Origin: Aphrophora alni | Taxonomy: Eukaryota; Arthropoda; Insecta; Hemiptera; Aphrophoridae | DNA length: 64,000 nt | Assembly (NCBI GenBank): GCA_963513935.1 | Contig: OY740767.1 | Span: 155,626,431 to 155,690,430 of the forward strand | Direction of reading: 5' to 3' | Part shown: positions 1-10,963 of the stretch, piece by piece | Layout: every line of letters begins with the position of its first letter | Position numbering within the stretch: the stretch's first letter is position 1 | Translations under genes and position numbers: made by a program | The notes under the pieces: generated by a model | Told to the model about the DNA's origin: nothing | What the model saw: the letters and a program-made list of their open reading frames with translations, nothing else | Databases searched by the model: none

Positions 1-419
1 AGTTTTTTAATATTGAGACTTGAATATAATGGAATAACTGTGTAGGATGTGTTAACTTAAAATATATTGCTTGAATTTGCTCATTTACATGTATTCTTAT
101 TATGTTTGTTTTATTTTGTATAAATGTTAATACTTAACTCAATAAATTATGTTCAATTTCAGTTCAACAAAATAAGATTTTTTATTTCACCAAGAACCAC
201 TGAAGTACACTTTTAAAAGGACTTGCGACCCTGAGAGATTTTAACAATAACAATTAACTTCTTTCTTTTCTAAATTGGTAAGCTAACGCTTCCTGGCGCC
301 CATAAAAAGCTTGGCAAAATTTTATAAATAAATAATAATATTAAAATCATTTTTATACTTTTTTAATAAAAATAAGTACACTTCAAGTACGACAAAGGCT
401 CATTTTTATATTTATTACA
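1..419. other. AT-rich sequence, nothing recognised
   Basis: The stretch is strongly AT-rich, with short A and T runs. I see no exon of the repeat gene and no clear element boundary. It ends where similarity to a LINE reverse transcriptase begins. Confidence 0.5.
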
Positions 420-1545
420 AGTTGGATAAGCTCATATCTTTATAAGAGAAAACAGAGAGTTATCTATACTGACAGTGCTCTAAACTCTCACCATTCTAAA
501 TGGGAAGTAGTCCTGTGTGGTGTTCCTCAAGGGTCAATATTAGGACCATTGCTTTTCCTTATTTATGTAAATGATTTGCCTCAAAATGTTGGACAAGCAG
601 AGGCAGTGTTATTTGCTGATGATACTACTTTAACAGTGGTGGGCAAAGACCAAGCAGATTTGGCTGAGTCAGCAGAGTTAGCAATGTCCATGGCGGAAGA
701 TTGGTTCTCTGTAAATAACTTAAAACTGAACGTGACAAAAACAAAGTTAATCCAGTTTGGTCTACAGTCAAATCCTAACCTACATGTAAAAAAAGGTAAA
801 GAAATAATCACGAGCACAAAAAATGTTAAATTTCTTGGCATTACCTTAGACGCAAATTTAAATTGGAAAAGTCATGTTTCAGGTTTGGCTCAGCAACTGG
901 CGCCAGTTTGTTTTGCTCTCAGAATGATTTCTACTGTGACTAGTTTAAAAGTAATAAAAGCCGTTTATTCTGCTTATATTGGTTCTCGGCTAAGATATGG
1001 GGTGGCATTCTGGGGGAACTCTGTAGAGTCTATAAAAATTTTCCGCCTACAAAAAAGAATTTTACGCTCAATGTTTCATCTGAGATATAAACAATCGTGT
1101 TTTCATTTTTTCAAAAAACATAATATTTTAACTTTCCCGTGTATTTATATCTATGAGACGTTAATTTTCTTTAAGAGCAACCAAAATTTATTTGAGGTGA
1201 ATCAGCACCACCACAAATATCCTATCCGTCATAAACTATTGCAATATCCTGTCCACAGACTAAAATTTTTTGAACGTGGAATATATTACTCGGGTATTAA
1301 ATTGTTCAACGCACTTCCGGAAAAAATAAAAAAAACGAATTCTATCCAGAGTTTCAAGAGTTCACTCAGAGGCTACCTCCTAGAAAATACATTCTACTCT
1401 GTGGAAGAATATCTGGCCAGAGGTGCTCAAGCCAATCCTGCTGATGTCGGGTGTAAATTGCGAATGAATTGATCCAGTGTCTGCCCTGTACTTGTCTCAG
1501 ATATAGCCTTATTTTTTGGATATGTATTTGTGTGTATGTAATATG

Positions 1546-1587
<42 letters not shown>

Positions 1588-1775
1588 GTATATATTTGTT
1601 ATATTGTATTGTGTGATTGTGTGATTGTGGATGTGTGATTGACTAGTGCAGAAATGTAAACTGTATTTAAAGTTATTTAAGTTATTGTAGTTATTATAAA
1701 TTTGATTTTTTGTGGACTCTTGCTGTGCGAATTGTGTTTGTTGGCAGCAATAGAAATAAATAATAATAATAATCC
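420..1775 (+). mobile_element. 5'-truncated non-LTR retrotransposon (LINE), C-terminal RT part
   Basis: An open frame runs from about 423 to 1472 without a stop. It starts inside the reverse transcriptase at W-I-S-S-Y-L, then C-G-V-P-Q-G-S-I-L-G-P-L-L-F (511-553), the catalytic L-F-A-D-D-T-T-L box, L-K-L-N-V-T-K-T-K, and F-L-G-I-T-L-D. It ends in the usual C-terminal block L-F-N-A-L-P ... F-K-S-S-L-R-G-Y-L-L-E-N-T-F-Y-S-V-E-E-Y. The 3' untranslated part contains an AT microsatellite and ends in a short (AAT)n tail near 1757-1772. The endonuclease, ORF1 and RT fingers are missing. The frame is intact, so the insertion is fairly young. Clade uncertain (CR1/Jockey group). Confidence 0.85.
1549..1585. 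repeat. (AT)n microsatellite
   Basis: An uninterrupted AT dinucleotide run of about 37 bases lies in the 3' untranslated part of the LINE fragment. Confidence 0.95.
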
Positions 1776-2404
1776 GGGATGTATTTTGCTAGTGAAGCAA
1801 TTAATTTTATATACCATACTTGACACTTTGTGTCTTTGTAATTTTTAATATATGGAATGACTTTTTTTAATTAAGATAAATTATTCTAATAAGTCATGCA
1901 AAATTTGTTATTTGTTCAAATGTTATTTATTTTGTTAAATATTTCTCTATTTTATTGTTTATACATTCTCTGATACAACTATTTGTATAAAAGAAATAAT
2001 GTGTTGTGTGTTTTGTAATGCGTTTTATGTATTGATGTAAAGGTTTAGACTTGTTGTATGCAATTGTATTGTCAACTACAACCAAATAAATGAAATGAAA
2101 AAAAAAATGAAAAATGTGCTGTGGTGAGAAGAGAAATGGTAATACATACTTGCATGTGAATATTAAAAATAGTGATGCTATTATACTAATTTTTACTAAT
2201 TTTACTTATTAGTAGATCTGAGTTTACCAGCCTGAAAAATCTGTTTTTTTCCCTTCCAAACTGAACTATGAAGGCTGCTAGAGAGCCATTGGTGTTAAGT
2301 GGAGTAGAAATTCTATTGAAATACAAGGCATTTTTTTCTTTAAATAAAAGTGTTTCAGGTTAAACTTAAACTTTTCCACATTCAGACCGTAGATATTTAC
2401 TTAC
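1776..2404. other. Intergenic or intronic sequence with possible second LINE 3' end
   Basis: No coding exon was found. The segment to about 2112 ends in AAATAAATGAAATG followed by an A run, which resembles the 3' tail of a LINE. No protein similarity was found in it, so this is tentative. Confidence 0.35.
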
Positions 2405-2545
2405 AGAAGAACACAACCACATTATCATTCTCTGACAGTATTTTATCCAACATTCTTGTATTGACTTCTTCGATTCTTCCTGGAATTTCTAATGTATCTT
2501 CATCAGTTAACCAAGTGAGTACTTCATCTTCATCATCCAAGTCAC
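2405..2545 (-). CDS. Exon E14 (A type), last exon seen in window
   Basis: 47 codons, acceptor ATCAG, donor GTAAGT. It reads G-D-L-D-D-E-D-E-V-L-T-W-L-T-D, which closes the E13 fold. After L-E-I-P-G-R it starts the next fold with I-E-E-V-N-T-R-M-L-D-K-I-L, ending N-V-V-V-F-F. The linker is longer than in E6 to E12, as in E2. The following B-type exon is not present between 2404 and 1, so the gene continues past the left edge. Confidence 0.87.
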
Positions 2546-2774
2546 CTGATAACATGATTATAATCACACATTAGTTTAAAACAAGTTTGATAGTTCTGCA
2601 AATTAAAATTCATTGTTTTGATATAACATTTCTTTGGGAAATGGTAGTATCTTATAATATCCTATCATCGAAATTTGTAAACAACATTTAAGATAAAAAA
2701 ATAAAAAACATAACTTTTCTTTCCGGACCTATGTAATAGCTAATCCATAAAAAAATTGAGGATAACCGGATGTA

Positions 2775-3212
2775 CAGTAGACTCTCATAAATCCGGACTA
2801 TTGTGGCGGACGGCCGGTCTGGAATCCGAAAAATCCAGATTTCCCGGAGTCGGAGATAAGTCGGCCGCGGGGCCGATATGAGCGGTGATAAGCCGCACAT
2901 GCAATCGCTACCGGCTCATGCCGATACCCATCGACACTTGTTACACTCTGACACATTACCTAATGATACTGTTACTGTAATGTACATAATACAGTACTGG
3001 ACTGCAATTAAGTAAAACACAGGGTAGGGCATGTCAATTACCTCAGCCGCGGGGAAACTTCCACTGCTCGTGCGTGAATCATTACAAAATATGTCATTCA
3101 TGCAATGCAGAAGATCGCGTGTAAATTGAAGGCGCTAAAGCGACAAATTGTTATTAAAAAATTTTACCGTACGTTCCGGATTTTCGTGATTTGAATTTAT
3201 GAGAGTCTACTG
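2775..3212. mobile_element. Tigger/pogo-type MITE (438 bp)
   Basis: The element starts with CAGTAGACTCTCATAAAT and ends with its reverse complement, flanked on both sides by TA (2773-2774 and 3213-3214), the target duplication of Tc1/mariner-pogo elements. The ends also carry the motif ATCCGGA. The inside is GC-richer than the intron and has no transposase frame, so it is non-autonomous. The terminal repeats differ from those of the full Tigger element at 6714, so another family mobilised it. Confidence 0.85.
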
Positions 3213-4539
3213 TATTGTCATTTACAGTGAAAAATCTGATGTGATTTTCATGCTATTTTCTTTAATCCAATATATATATAATCGGTTTGTCTAATATATA
3301 ATTAAGCCCAATTTGTGAATGCTTGTTTTTAATCCTGAAACAAATCAAAAAAAGCATTTTTCAAAATATTTGGTAAGAGGTATATTTTCTATAGCATTTT
3401 TTAAAGGATATCTTCTACACCTACTTTTCATACAGGTACATGGAGAAAAACTCAGAAGTCAACATGAAAATAGGTTGATGTTCAAATCTAAGTTATTAAA
3501 ATTGATTTATTATATTGAATAACTGCTGGATAGAATCAAATTGTTTTAGATAATCAGCTTCATTCAGTGTGAGTACAATTTCAAATTTGTAAGTAGTAAA
3601 TGTTAACTGCTGAGGAAGTTGGAAGTGTTAGCAAAATAGCCCTATAATATATTCAACAACACTAGAATGGCAAAGACTTAAAACAAACAATTATTAAATT
3701 ATAATGGTTTCCTTTCAATAATGTATTATTTTTGAGACCATTAACACAAAAATCTTAATTCTTAAAAACAGGCAACTGGTATCATTAGATTCGGTGGCTG
3801 ATGTCCATAATATACTGCCACCGCGAACATATTAATGTATAGAAAATATCATTTTTGTAGTTTTGGGAGTCAATACATCGTCATATTATAGTCTCCACTT
3901 AGATGTTTCATTATACTAACAACCATAATTGTAGATTTTCTAAACAATATTACTTGATCAAATAAAATGTCTGCCAAACAATATTGAAAATTTTAGAGTA
4001 GTCAAACAATACTTACAGAAATGTTAACAAGACATCAATTTTTCGAAAGACCAGCTTTAACTCGATATGTTAAAAATTTAAGTGATCAAAATCAATGCTA
4101 CTAAAAACTTGGTTATAAGAAAAGAATGTTTGCTACTCTTAAATTAGCAACTGCAATGTTTCAGTAGGGTTTTTTGTCACTTGAAATTATATTATCTCTT
4201 TAACTGTAAAGCTAGAGGAAAATAACATGTGAGATGTAGTGATGTTGCTAGAGTATACAACTGGGTGATACAGGCTGCTGCAGAGACATGTTAGGTCCAG
4301 AAGGCCAAAACCCAGAAGTGTTACAATAAAATTAATAAATAAAGTGAGTAAACCTTTCATTCCAAAATCAAAATCAAAATTAAATAACTTTGACACCAAA
4401 AGTTTCTTGTCCTGACAATCTTAACATATACCTCAACTCAAAAAAAATTAATTTTTTTCTTTAGTGTCCAAGTCACTCTATGGAGTAACAATAAAGTGAT
4501 TTTGTTTTTTCTCTATTACATGACTTTGTTTAACACTTT
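3213..4539. other. Intron sequence, nothing recognised
   Basis: AT-rich intronic DNA with only short chance reading frames. No exon signature and no clear element end. Confidence 0.5.
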
Positions 4540-4672
4540 TTTGATGCGTTTTGGAATCATCATCACCATTTTACACCTTCTCTCTCCTGAGGTTGTCAAC
4601 ACAATATGAAACATAAATACAACACTGAACGCATATTAAAAACACGATGCGTAAGGTGCAAAATCTGAACAT

Positions 4673-5063
4673 ATGACCGATATATACAAATTAGTATGTG
4701 ATGAATGTAGCAAATTTTATGTAGGCCAAACAGGAAGGACATTCCATCAAGTATGTAATGAACATCTGCCAAAGAGAAATATCAAAGACAATAAGTCAAG
4801 CTATGTACATTACTTAATTGACGAACACCATGATTACAAAAATTGTAAAACTACTATATAAAGAGTTTGAAATATACAAAGCATTTAGAAACAATAAACA
4901 TTTTTCGTTACAGAACAGCAAATTTAATTTTCTTTTTCAAATCTACTTTATTAATACAATTATCAATGTAAAAAATAATTTAATCCCTGATAGGCATCAT
5001 TGTACAATTGTAACAGTTATTAAAATTATACAATTGGTCATAAATCAAACAAGAACGCAATAA
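4673..5063 (+). mobile_element. Penelope-like element remnant (GIY-YIG endonuclease end)
   Basis: The frame from 4673 reads I-Y-K-L-V-C-D-E-C-S-K-F-Y-V-G-Q-T-G-R-T-F, then E-H-L-P-K-R-N and H-Y-L-I-D-E-H, the cysteine-containing GIY-YIG nuclease found at the C terminus of Penelope-like retroelements. A frameshift near 4850 moves to the frame starting at 4818, which carries L-L-Y-K-E-F-E-I-Y-K-A-F, matching the end of the same protein. No reverse transcriptase part is present. The sense strand is opposite to the host gene. It is a dead fragment. Confidence 0.75.
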
Positions 5064-5616
5064 TAAAAACTGAATGGTTCATAAACAACTGATCAAGTTA
5101 GCTATTTTCAGCTAACTGAGCACTATAAAATAATTGAGCTGTAATTTGTAATGTACAGACATGACAAAAATGGTACACATCGTTCAAGTAGCTAACGTGA
5201 TGTCTTTGTCTGTAAAATATTCAAAGGCAAGCGAAAATGTGTACTATGGATGTATTTCATAAGGCTTTAGAATCTAAAATTATTCTAAATTAACTATTTT
5301 ATAGACTAAATTTGTTGATCCAAATATTATTTACACCACAGCACTGGCTGAATAGCGCGAGTTTACTCTATTAAATCTTTCCAGTAATCAATTAAACAAG
5401 AATTTTAGAAATGATTTAATAACTAGAAAATTGCAACTTCACAAATTCTAATACATTTGGAAAAAGATGGACAATTTTTGGTCCAGTTTAAAAAAAAAAA
5501 AGTTTATGTATTTGTATTCTTGGTCTAAAAATTAGAAAAGTTAATTACTTATGTAACCATAATGTAAATACAGTATTATTAAACATAAACCCTACCACAC
5601 TAAACTATTAACTCAC
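5064..5616. other. Intron sequence, nothing recognised
   Basis: AT-rich, with an A run near 5490. It leads into exon E13 and shows no further element or exon. Confidence 0.5.
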
Positions 5617-5805
5617 CTTTATAAATAACAGGTTCTTTATTCCTAAATAATACAAGGATAGGGAAAGTTTTGATGTTATATTTCTTAGCTAAAGCTGTGT
5701 CTTCTGTTGTTACAAAAATAATACCAGAGTCATCAAGTTCATCATCAATATTTTCCAGTTCTTCCAGGATGTTATCACATTCTTGTCCATCTTCACAGCG
5801 TCCAC
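5617..5805 (-). CDS. Exon E13 (B type), thioredoxin-like half-domain with CX5C
   Basis: 63 codons, two more than every other B exon, with acceptor TGCAG and donor GTGAGT. Joined to E12 it begins S-G-R-C-E-D-G-Q-E-C-D-N-I-L-E-E-L. The second cysteine aligns with the second Cys of the CITC and CKKC motifs; the first is displaced, giving a seven-residue CX5C. Then I-D-D-E-L-D, I-I-F-V-T-T-E-D, A-K-K-Y-N-I-K-T-F-P-I-L-V-L-F, ending V-I-Y-K-G. The strand F-V-T-T-E-D departs from the usual F-V-K-I-D. The CX5C pair may be a structural disulfide or a metal site; this is inference. Confidence 0.87.
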
Positions 5806-6286
5806 CTGCACACACAAGGAAACACCATCACTTAACAAGTATTGTAATATTCAAACAATTTTGTGTTACTATATTTAAGTAACAAAATATGGCCCATGTT
5901 GGATGTTATTTTGTAAAGTATACAAAAAGTGTCTTAAAACAAATATTCCTCAGGCTTTTTTAAAACATTTTAATTTAATTACCCTTTTATAGAATATCTC
6001 AATAATTATTGTAACACAAGTTACAATACATATTTTCTCATTTCTTAAAGAACAATAATTATTCAATTCTTCTCAAATTACAATAAATCATGTCTTTCTT
6101 ACATAAAATATACCAAAAAAATTCTTTAAACCATTCATAAATTCTATTTCATTCTTTTATATACAAAATTTATTTAACCGCATAGCCTAAGTTATTTTAC
6201 TCAAATTTAAAAATCATCAAATCAAATTTAATTCAAATTCCATTATTTAGAAATTTAAAATTTATGTAACAACATATTATAACATA

Positions 6287-6394
<108 letters not shown>

Positions 6395-6713
6395 GTCTTT
6401 GGTAGTCAGTCCTCGATTTTACTTTTATTTTAAACTAAATAAGTATTTGTATATACAAATCACACATTACTGTATACAAGTATTCCATTATTCTACCAAC
6501 TCCTAGTGTAATATATTGAAAGTGATTAGATTATATCTAATATTCCCATCTTTTATCTACAATACTATTTTCGACTAGTTCAGTGTTCTCCATCTCCCTC
6601 TAGGTGTATACCTTTCTTACTTCAGACAGCCTACTTTACTATATCCTATAACCTATTCTTCTCAGTTACAAATTAGAAACCACCTTGATCTATTCACCAG
6701 CCTAAGCTATCTA

Positions 6714-8918
6714 CAGTAGAGCCCCGATTATCCGCGGAATTGGGTGGCAAGGGCACCGCGGATAGCGAAAATCGCGGATAACCCAAAAAAAGACTAAAAA
6801 TGAGGTGAAAACGAAAAAAATATTTCAGCATAAAAATTATGTTTTATTGTACAAAAAACATGATATGAAAACTTTTAAAAGATGTAGAGTACAACAGAAA
6901 CCATTGTTCTACATCTAAATCACTAAAATAAATACAGTAACAGTAAATAAAAAACTATACATGTACTGTACTGTTAAACAAAAAGTGTCCAGTTACGCCT
7001 TTTTAAAAAAATCAGTCACTCGCTTTTGCTTCTTGCTTTGAAAACACCTTTTCTTTATTCTAGATTGTACTTTTCTTAACATAAGTTTTTCTGCCAGTTG
7101 TGCGTCGTCATCTTGTTCCTCTAAATATTGAAGCAATCCGTCTACGTGCTGCAAAGCAGTTTCGTGTGTCATCCTTGCAGGCGCCTCATCTTCTGAGCTT
7201 TCACTTTGTTCTTCGTTCTCGTCCAATCCCATTGCTTTGTTCGTTATCTCTACGTCAGTCAGTCGTTCAAACCCAGGCACACTTGCGTCGCATTCCAGCC
7301 ACTCATCTATGTTCTCTTCGTCGACATTCTCTCCTCCTGGAACGGATGTCAATAGGTCAACAAGTGTAGCGGTCGGCATGACTTCACTTTTTTCTTCACA
7401 AATGGTTTGGTTGACATTTGTTTCGATACTTGGAAAGAGTTTTCTCCATGATTTAACAAGGGTTGAGGGTTTGACGTAATCCCATGCAGAAGCAATATCG
7501 TAAATGCTATCCAAAATTGTATAATTTTTCCAAAATTCTTTGAAATCGCAGCCTTCTTCGATTTTTGACAGTAACAACTTTGTTCTGTATGTTCTCTTCA
7601 TTGTTGCAATCACTCCCTGGTCCATAGGTTGTATCAGAGCAGTAACATTTGGGGGCAAAAAGTGTGCAAAAATTTGCCCGTCAGAAGATTTAAGCACGCT
7701 TGTATTTGGGTGTGAAGGCGCGTTGTCAATTAACAAAACAGCCTTCATTGGCAAATTTTTTGAGTCAAGATGTTTACGTACTTGAGGCACAAAAATCTTT
7801 TCAAACCATTCTTGAAAAATCTGCTGATTCATCCAACTTTTTTTTTGGTTGAAATAGTCAACTGGTAAATTTTCTGCTCTTGTCCCCTTAAAAGACCTCG
7901 GTTTCTTAGATTTACCAATAACAAGAAGCCTAAGTTTGTGACTACCTGCAGCGTTGCTGCATGGCAAGATTGTAATTCTTTCCTTGCTACTTTTGTGACC
8001 TGCCGCTTTATGTTCACTTTCAAATGCTAAAGTACGAGTGGGAAGACACTTCCAAAAAAGCCCTGATTCATCAGCGTTATAAATTTGTTCATATGACAGA
8101 TCTTCAGACAACACAAACTCTTCAAAATCACGTTGAAAATCATCAGCTGCTTCTTGATCACCACTCAGCTTCTCTCCGTGTAGACCGATCTCTCTAATTC
8201 CATGACGTTTCTTAAAACGATGTAACCAACCGGACGACGCATCAAAATTTCCTTCCAGGCCTAACAAATCAAAAAATATTTTTGCTTTAGTTGCAATGAT
8301 AGGACCAGACACGGGGGTGCCCTCACTTCGCACCTGAGCTAACCATTCCGTTAATGCCGAATCAAGTTCATTATAGGTGGATGTCTTCATTGTTTTTCTT
8401 TTTTTCATCCCAGAAGCACTGTCCGACATTGATGCAAAGGCCAACAGTTTGTCTTTTTGCTTTAAAACGTCTCGCACTGTTGTTTCCCCAATCCCATAAT
8501 TCAAACACATCTGCTTCCTAGAAGCGCCATTTTCTATTTTAGAAATCATTTCAAGTTTTTGTGTAATAGTTAACACAACTTTCTTTCGTTTTTCAGCCAT
8601 TATTAATTTCAGGAACTAACGAAACACTAAACTTGAGCACTGACAAAGAAACATAAAACACAACTGATCACTAAGCACGCTTACTGACAACTGACACCGC
8701 TAGCAGGTCGAGAGAAGGGGGGAGGTCTTTGTGTAGAGGGGAAGGTCAGTGAACTTGACAGAGGGGATCAATAATGTGATACTTTAACGTAAAGCGGTGT
8801 GAAATCTTTAAACTTTAGACTTCGGTCATGTGCAGTCGTATTTTTTTTTTAAAATCGTTACACTCGCGGATAATCCGCACCGCGGTTCATCCACTCGCGG
8901 ATAATAGGGGCTCTACTG
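6714..8918 (-). mobile_element. Complete Tigger (pogo superfamily) DNA transposon
   Basis: The ends are inverted repeats beginning CAGTAGAGCCCC and running to ATTATCCGCG, with one mismatch over the first 23 bases. The motif CGCGGATA recurs within the first and last 80 bases. TA flanks both ends (6712-6713 and 8919-8920). The 2205-base element holds one intact transposase gene on the minus strand. Sharp ends and an open frame suggest a recent insertion into the E12-E13 intron. Confidence 0.93.
6993..8600 (-). CDS. Tigger/pogo-family transposase, intact
   Basis: This 535-residue protein has the full domain order of a Tigger transposase. An N-terminal CENP-B/Psq helix-turn-helix (about residues 5-55, with T-I-T-Q-K-L-E-M-I and G-E-T-T-V-R-D) is followed by a second CENP-B-type DNA-binding domain (about 75-137, ending G-W-L-H-R-F-K-K-R-H-G-I). 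The DDE catalytic core (about 160-390) has acidic residues D177 (N-A-D-E-S-G), D292 (L-I-D-N-A-P-S-H-P) and D327 (Q-P-M-D-Q-G-V). The acidic C-terminal region ends in Q525-K-R-V-T-D-F-F532, a close match to the PCNA-interacting PIP box. All catalytic residues are present. A domesticated CENP-B/jerky-like gene is unlikely because the terminal repeats are intact. Confidence 0.95.
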   Translation of the reverse strand: MAEKRKKVVLTITQKLEMISKIENGASRKQMCLNYGIGETTVRDVLKQKDKLLAFASMSDSASGMKKRKTMKTSTYNELDSALTEWLAQVRSEGTPVSGPIIATKAKIFFDLLGLEGNFDASSGWLHRFKKRHGIREIGLHGEKLSGDQEAADDFQRDFEEFVLSEDLSYEQIYNADESGLFWKCLPTRTLAFESEHKAAGHKSSKERITILPCSNAAGSHKLRLLVIGKSKKPRSFKGTRAENLPVDYFNQKKSWMNQQIFQEWFEKIFVPQVRKHLDSKNLPMKAVLLIDNAPSHPNTSVLKSSDGQIFAHFLPPNVTALIQPMDQGVIATMKRTYRTKLLLSKIEEGCDFKEFWKNYTILDSIYDIASAWDYVKPSTLVKSWRKLFPSIETNVNQTICEEKSEVMPTATLVDLLTSVPGGENVDEENIDEWLECDASVPGFERLTDVEITNKAMGLDENEEQSESSEDEAPARMTHETALQHVDGLLQYLEEQDDDAQLAEKLMLRKVQSRIKKRCFQSKKQKRVTDFFKKA

Positions 8919-8920
8919 TA

Positions 8921-9292
8921 TATCTATTTATAAATATATTACCTTTGTTTTTCGATCGTTTCATCTTTCTTATATAACCCTATTTTGATCCTACTAAGTT
9001 GGCTAATTTTAAAATTTACTACACAAAGTTACAGTTTACAGTAATAAATTCACACATACTAAAAAAATACATGTAACACCAAGATTTATCAACAAGCAGC
9101 AAAGTGCGGCATTACACATAGTTAAAACCATGCTAGGTGAAAGTGTACAAAGCTTTTGAGTTTCTTAATCAATAATAAGTTCAATGTGAATGACCATATT
9201 TTCCGTATTTATTAGTGCTAAAATTAGTCCAGATATTAACTTGAAACTTTATTGTGCAGTACTTCAATAATTTTAACAACCTATTATGGGAT
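8921..9292. other. Intron sequence, nothing recognised
   Basis: AT-rich DNA between the Tigger insertion and a hairpin. No coding signal was seen. Confidence 0.5.
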
Positions 9293-9374
9293 AGGAAAGA
9301 AAACCACAAACACAATTTTTAGTAAATTCTATTACTTTCTAAACACTAAAAATTGGTTTGTGGTTTTCTTTCCT
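9293..9374. repeat. Inverted repeat (about 30-base arms)
   Basis: The left arm, AGGAAAGAAAACCACAAAC and onward to 9323, is mirrored by ACTAAAAATTGGTTTGTGG and onward to 9374, with a loop of about 21 bases. A few mismatches occur. The phrase TATTATGGGATAG stands just before the left arm and again near 9424, so the hairpin may be an insertion into older repeat sequence. Confidence 0.7.
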
Positions 9375-9423
9375 GAAAATGGAGTTCTACCAAGTAGTAC
9401 TGTCGGTCAATAGTATAAATCAT

Positions 9424-9620
9424 ATTATGGGATAGTGTATTGTTATCGGAACTATGGAATTCTTTTTTGGGGATATGATCAGTTTAGAATATGTAGAGTT
9501 TGTCCTGTAAAAGAGAGGTATTAGATTTATTGCAGGTCTTACACTTCAATGTAGTGAAGTGTTTACTCAATGTAATCATGTCCAGAATATAGTCAAAACA
9601 ATTATAAAATCGGGCAAACT
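9424..9620 (+). pseudogene. LINE reverse-transcriptase remnant
   Basis: A broken frame reads G-T-M-E-F-F-F-G-D-M-I-S-L-E-Y-V-E-F-V-L, then a stop, then K-R-G-I-R-F-I-A-G-L. This resembles the Y-G-x-x-F-W-G ... F-R-L-Q-K-R-x-I-R-x-I-x-G-L block after the catalytic domain of LINE RTs. Short and decayed; family not assigned. Confidence 0.5.
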
Positions 9621-10952
9621 AGTGACAATTCTGCCAGACAGCACTAATTAAATGTTGTTGTTCCTGTGGTTGATGGGTAGAAAAGTCATCACATAAAAGA
9701 TCTTTTCTTTTTTTAAACCTTTTGATGGTAGAGTTAAGTAGGTTTTATTTGTTAAAAACTTTACTGGGATGATAGTTTGGCCACTGGGCTCCTATCACCT
9801 CACATCATACTTAATTATAGGCTTCACATAGGTGCTATATATGCCTGAGTGATGCCCCATGTTGTTTCTGCCAGTCATTTTAGTAATCCCAGTCTCCTGT
9901 TTGATTTTTATACAGTTTTATTGATGTGCTCATTACAGTTACGTTTTCTATCCAAAAGAACACAGAGATTGTTGGTTATTGGACTCTATGTAGTATATTG
10001 TTGGTTAAAAGTGCTGGTTAAATGTATATACTAAACTTCCCTTCCCAGCCAGTACAAAATTGGTGAAAAAGCTTCCTGATACTAATAACAATTTGTAAAA
10101 CTACACAACTTTGTATTCAATACTCCTTCAATTATTAGGAGTTCACAAACTGATAATAAAAACAATTACTTAAATACTGTTGAATAAATAAAGTCAAAAT
10201 TGGAATAAATAGAATTATCTGAATAGTATGTTTTGGTAAACGTAGGCAGATAAATTTGTAAATAGAACAGCGAACAGCATCCATCTTGTTAGTTGCATAG
10301 TTAGCCAATCAGAACTAAGTAAGGTTGAAAACAGATGTTCTGAAAGTGAATGAATCTCATTGGAGCTAATTCAAAACTATTTGAATAATATAAAAAAGTT
10401 AAAATAGTATGTTAAGTAAAATTAAGATTGTTTTAAAATAATTACAAAATTACAATAAATGTTAAAAATAAGATAAATAAATTAAGGGACATAAATTTAG
10501 GCAGTTTTAAATTATAATAATGTCATACAAAAATTTTGTAAACAAGGTGAAATACCAGGTAAATAAGAGGAGGAAAAAGAAATAAAATTTGAAATGCAAG
10601 ATTTTTACAACAAAGAAAAAGACGATTTCCATTCTTGTTCTGATGCTTAGTAGATCATTTTATTTATCTCCTATAAGATAATTAAATTTACATTTTATGA
10701 TGGAAAATAGAAGTAAATACAACTTATGCAGTGTGAATTAATAATTGTTGGAAGAAAGGAAGACAGAAACCAGAGATTTAAAGGGTTTGCATTAAGAATG
10801 GACTTGAACCGAAATGCTAAGTAACCTAAATTTCAAAATTCATTAAAGAAGTAAATAGTTAAGACTAAAAATTTTCAAAGTTTTTATCATTATAATTTAT
10901 TTTTAATTTGTAAAAGGGCTAATATATATTATTTTTTAAACATGATACATGT
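9621..10952. other. Intron sequence, nothing recognised
   Basis: Very AT-rich, especially after 10400. I see no exon, element end or repeat that I can support. Confidence 0.5.
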
Positions 10953-10963
10953 AACTAATGTAC

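Noticed and set aside
2350..2574. Plus-strand frame of 74 codons
   Set aside because: It is the shadow of exon E14 on the other strand.
5797..5808. A CGRC redox motif at the start of exon E13
   Set aside because: It appears only if E13 is joined to a preceding T. The exon that actually precedes it (E12) ends in A, which makes the first residue Ser (S-G-R-C), so there is no CxxC here.
5670..5882. Ser-rich plus-strand frame
   Set aside because: It is the shadow of exon E13.
7100..7785. Several plus-strand frames of 80-89 codons
   Set aside because: They lie antisense to the intact Tigger transposase and show no family features.
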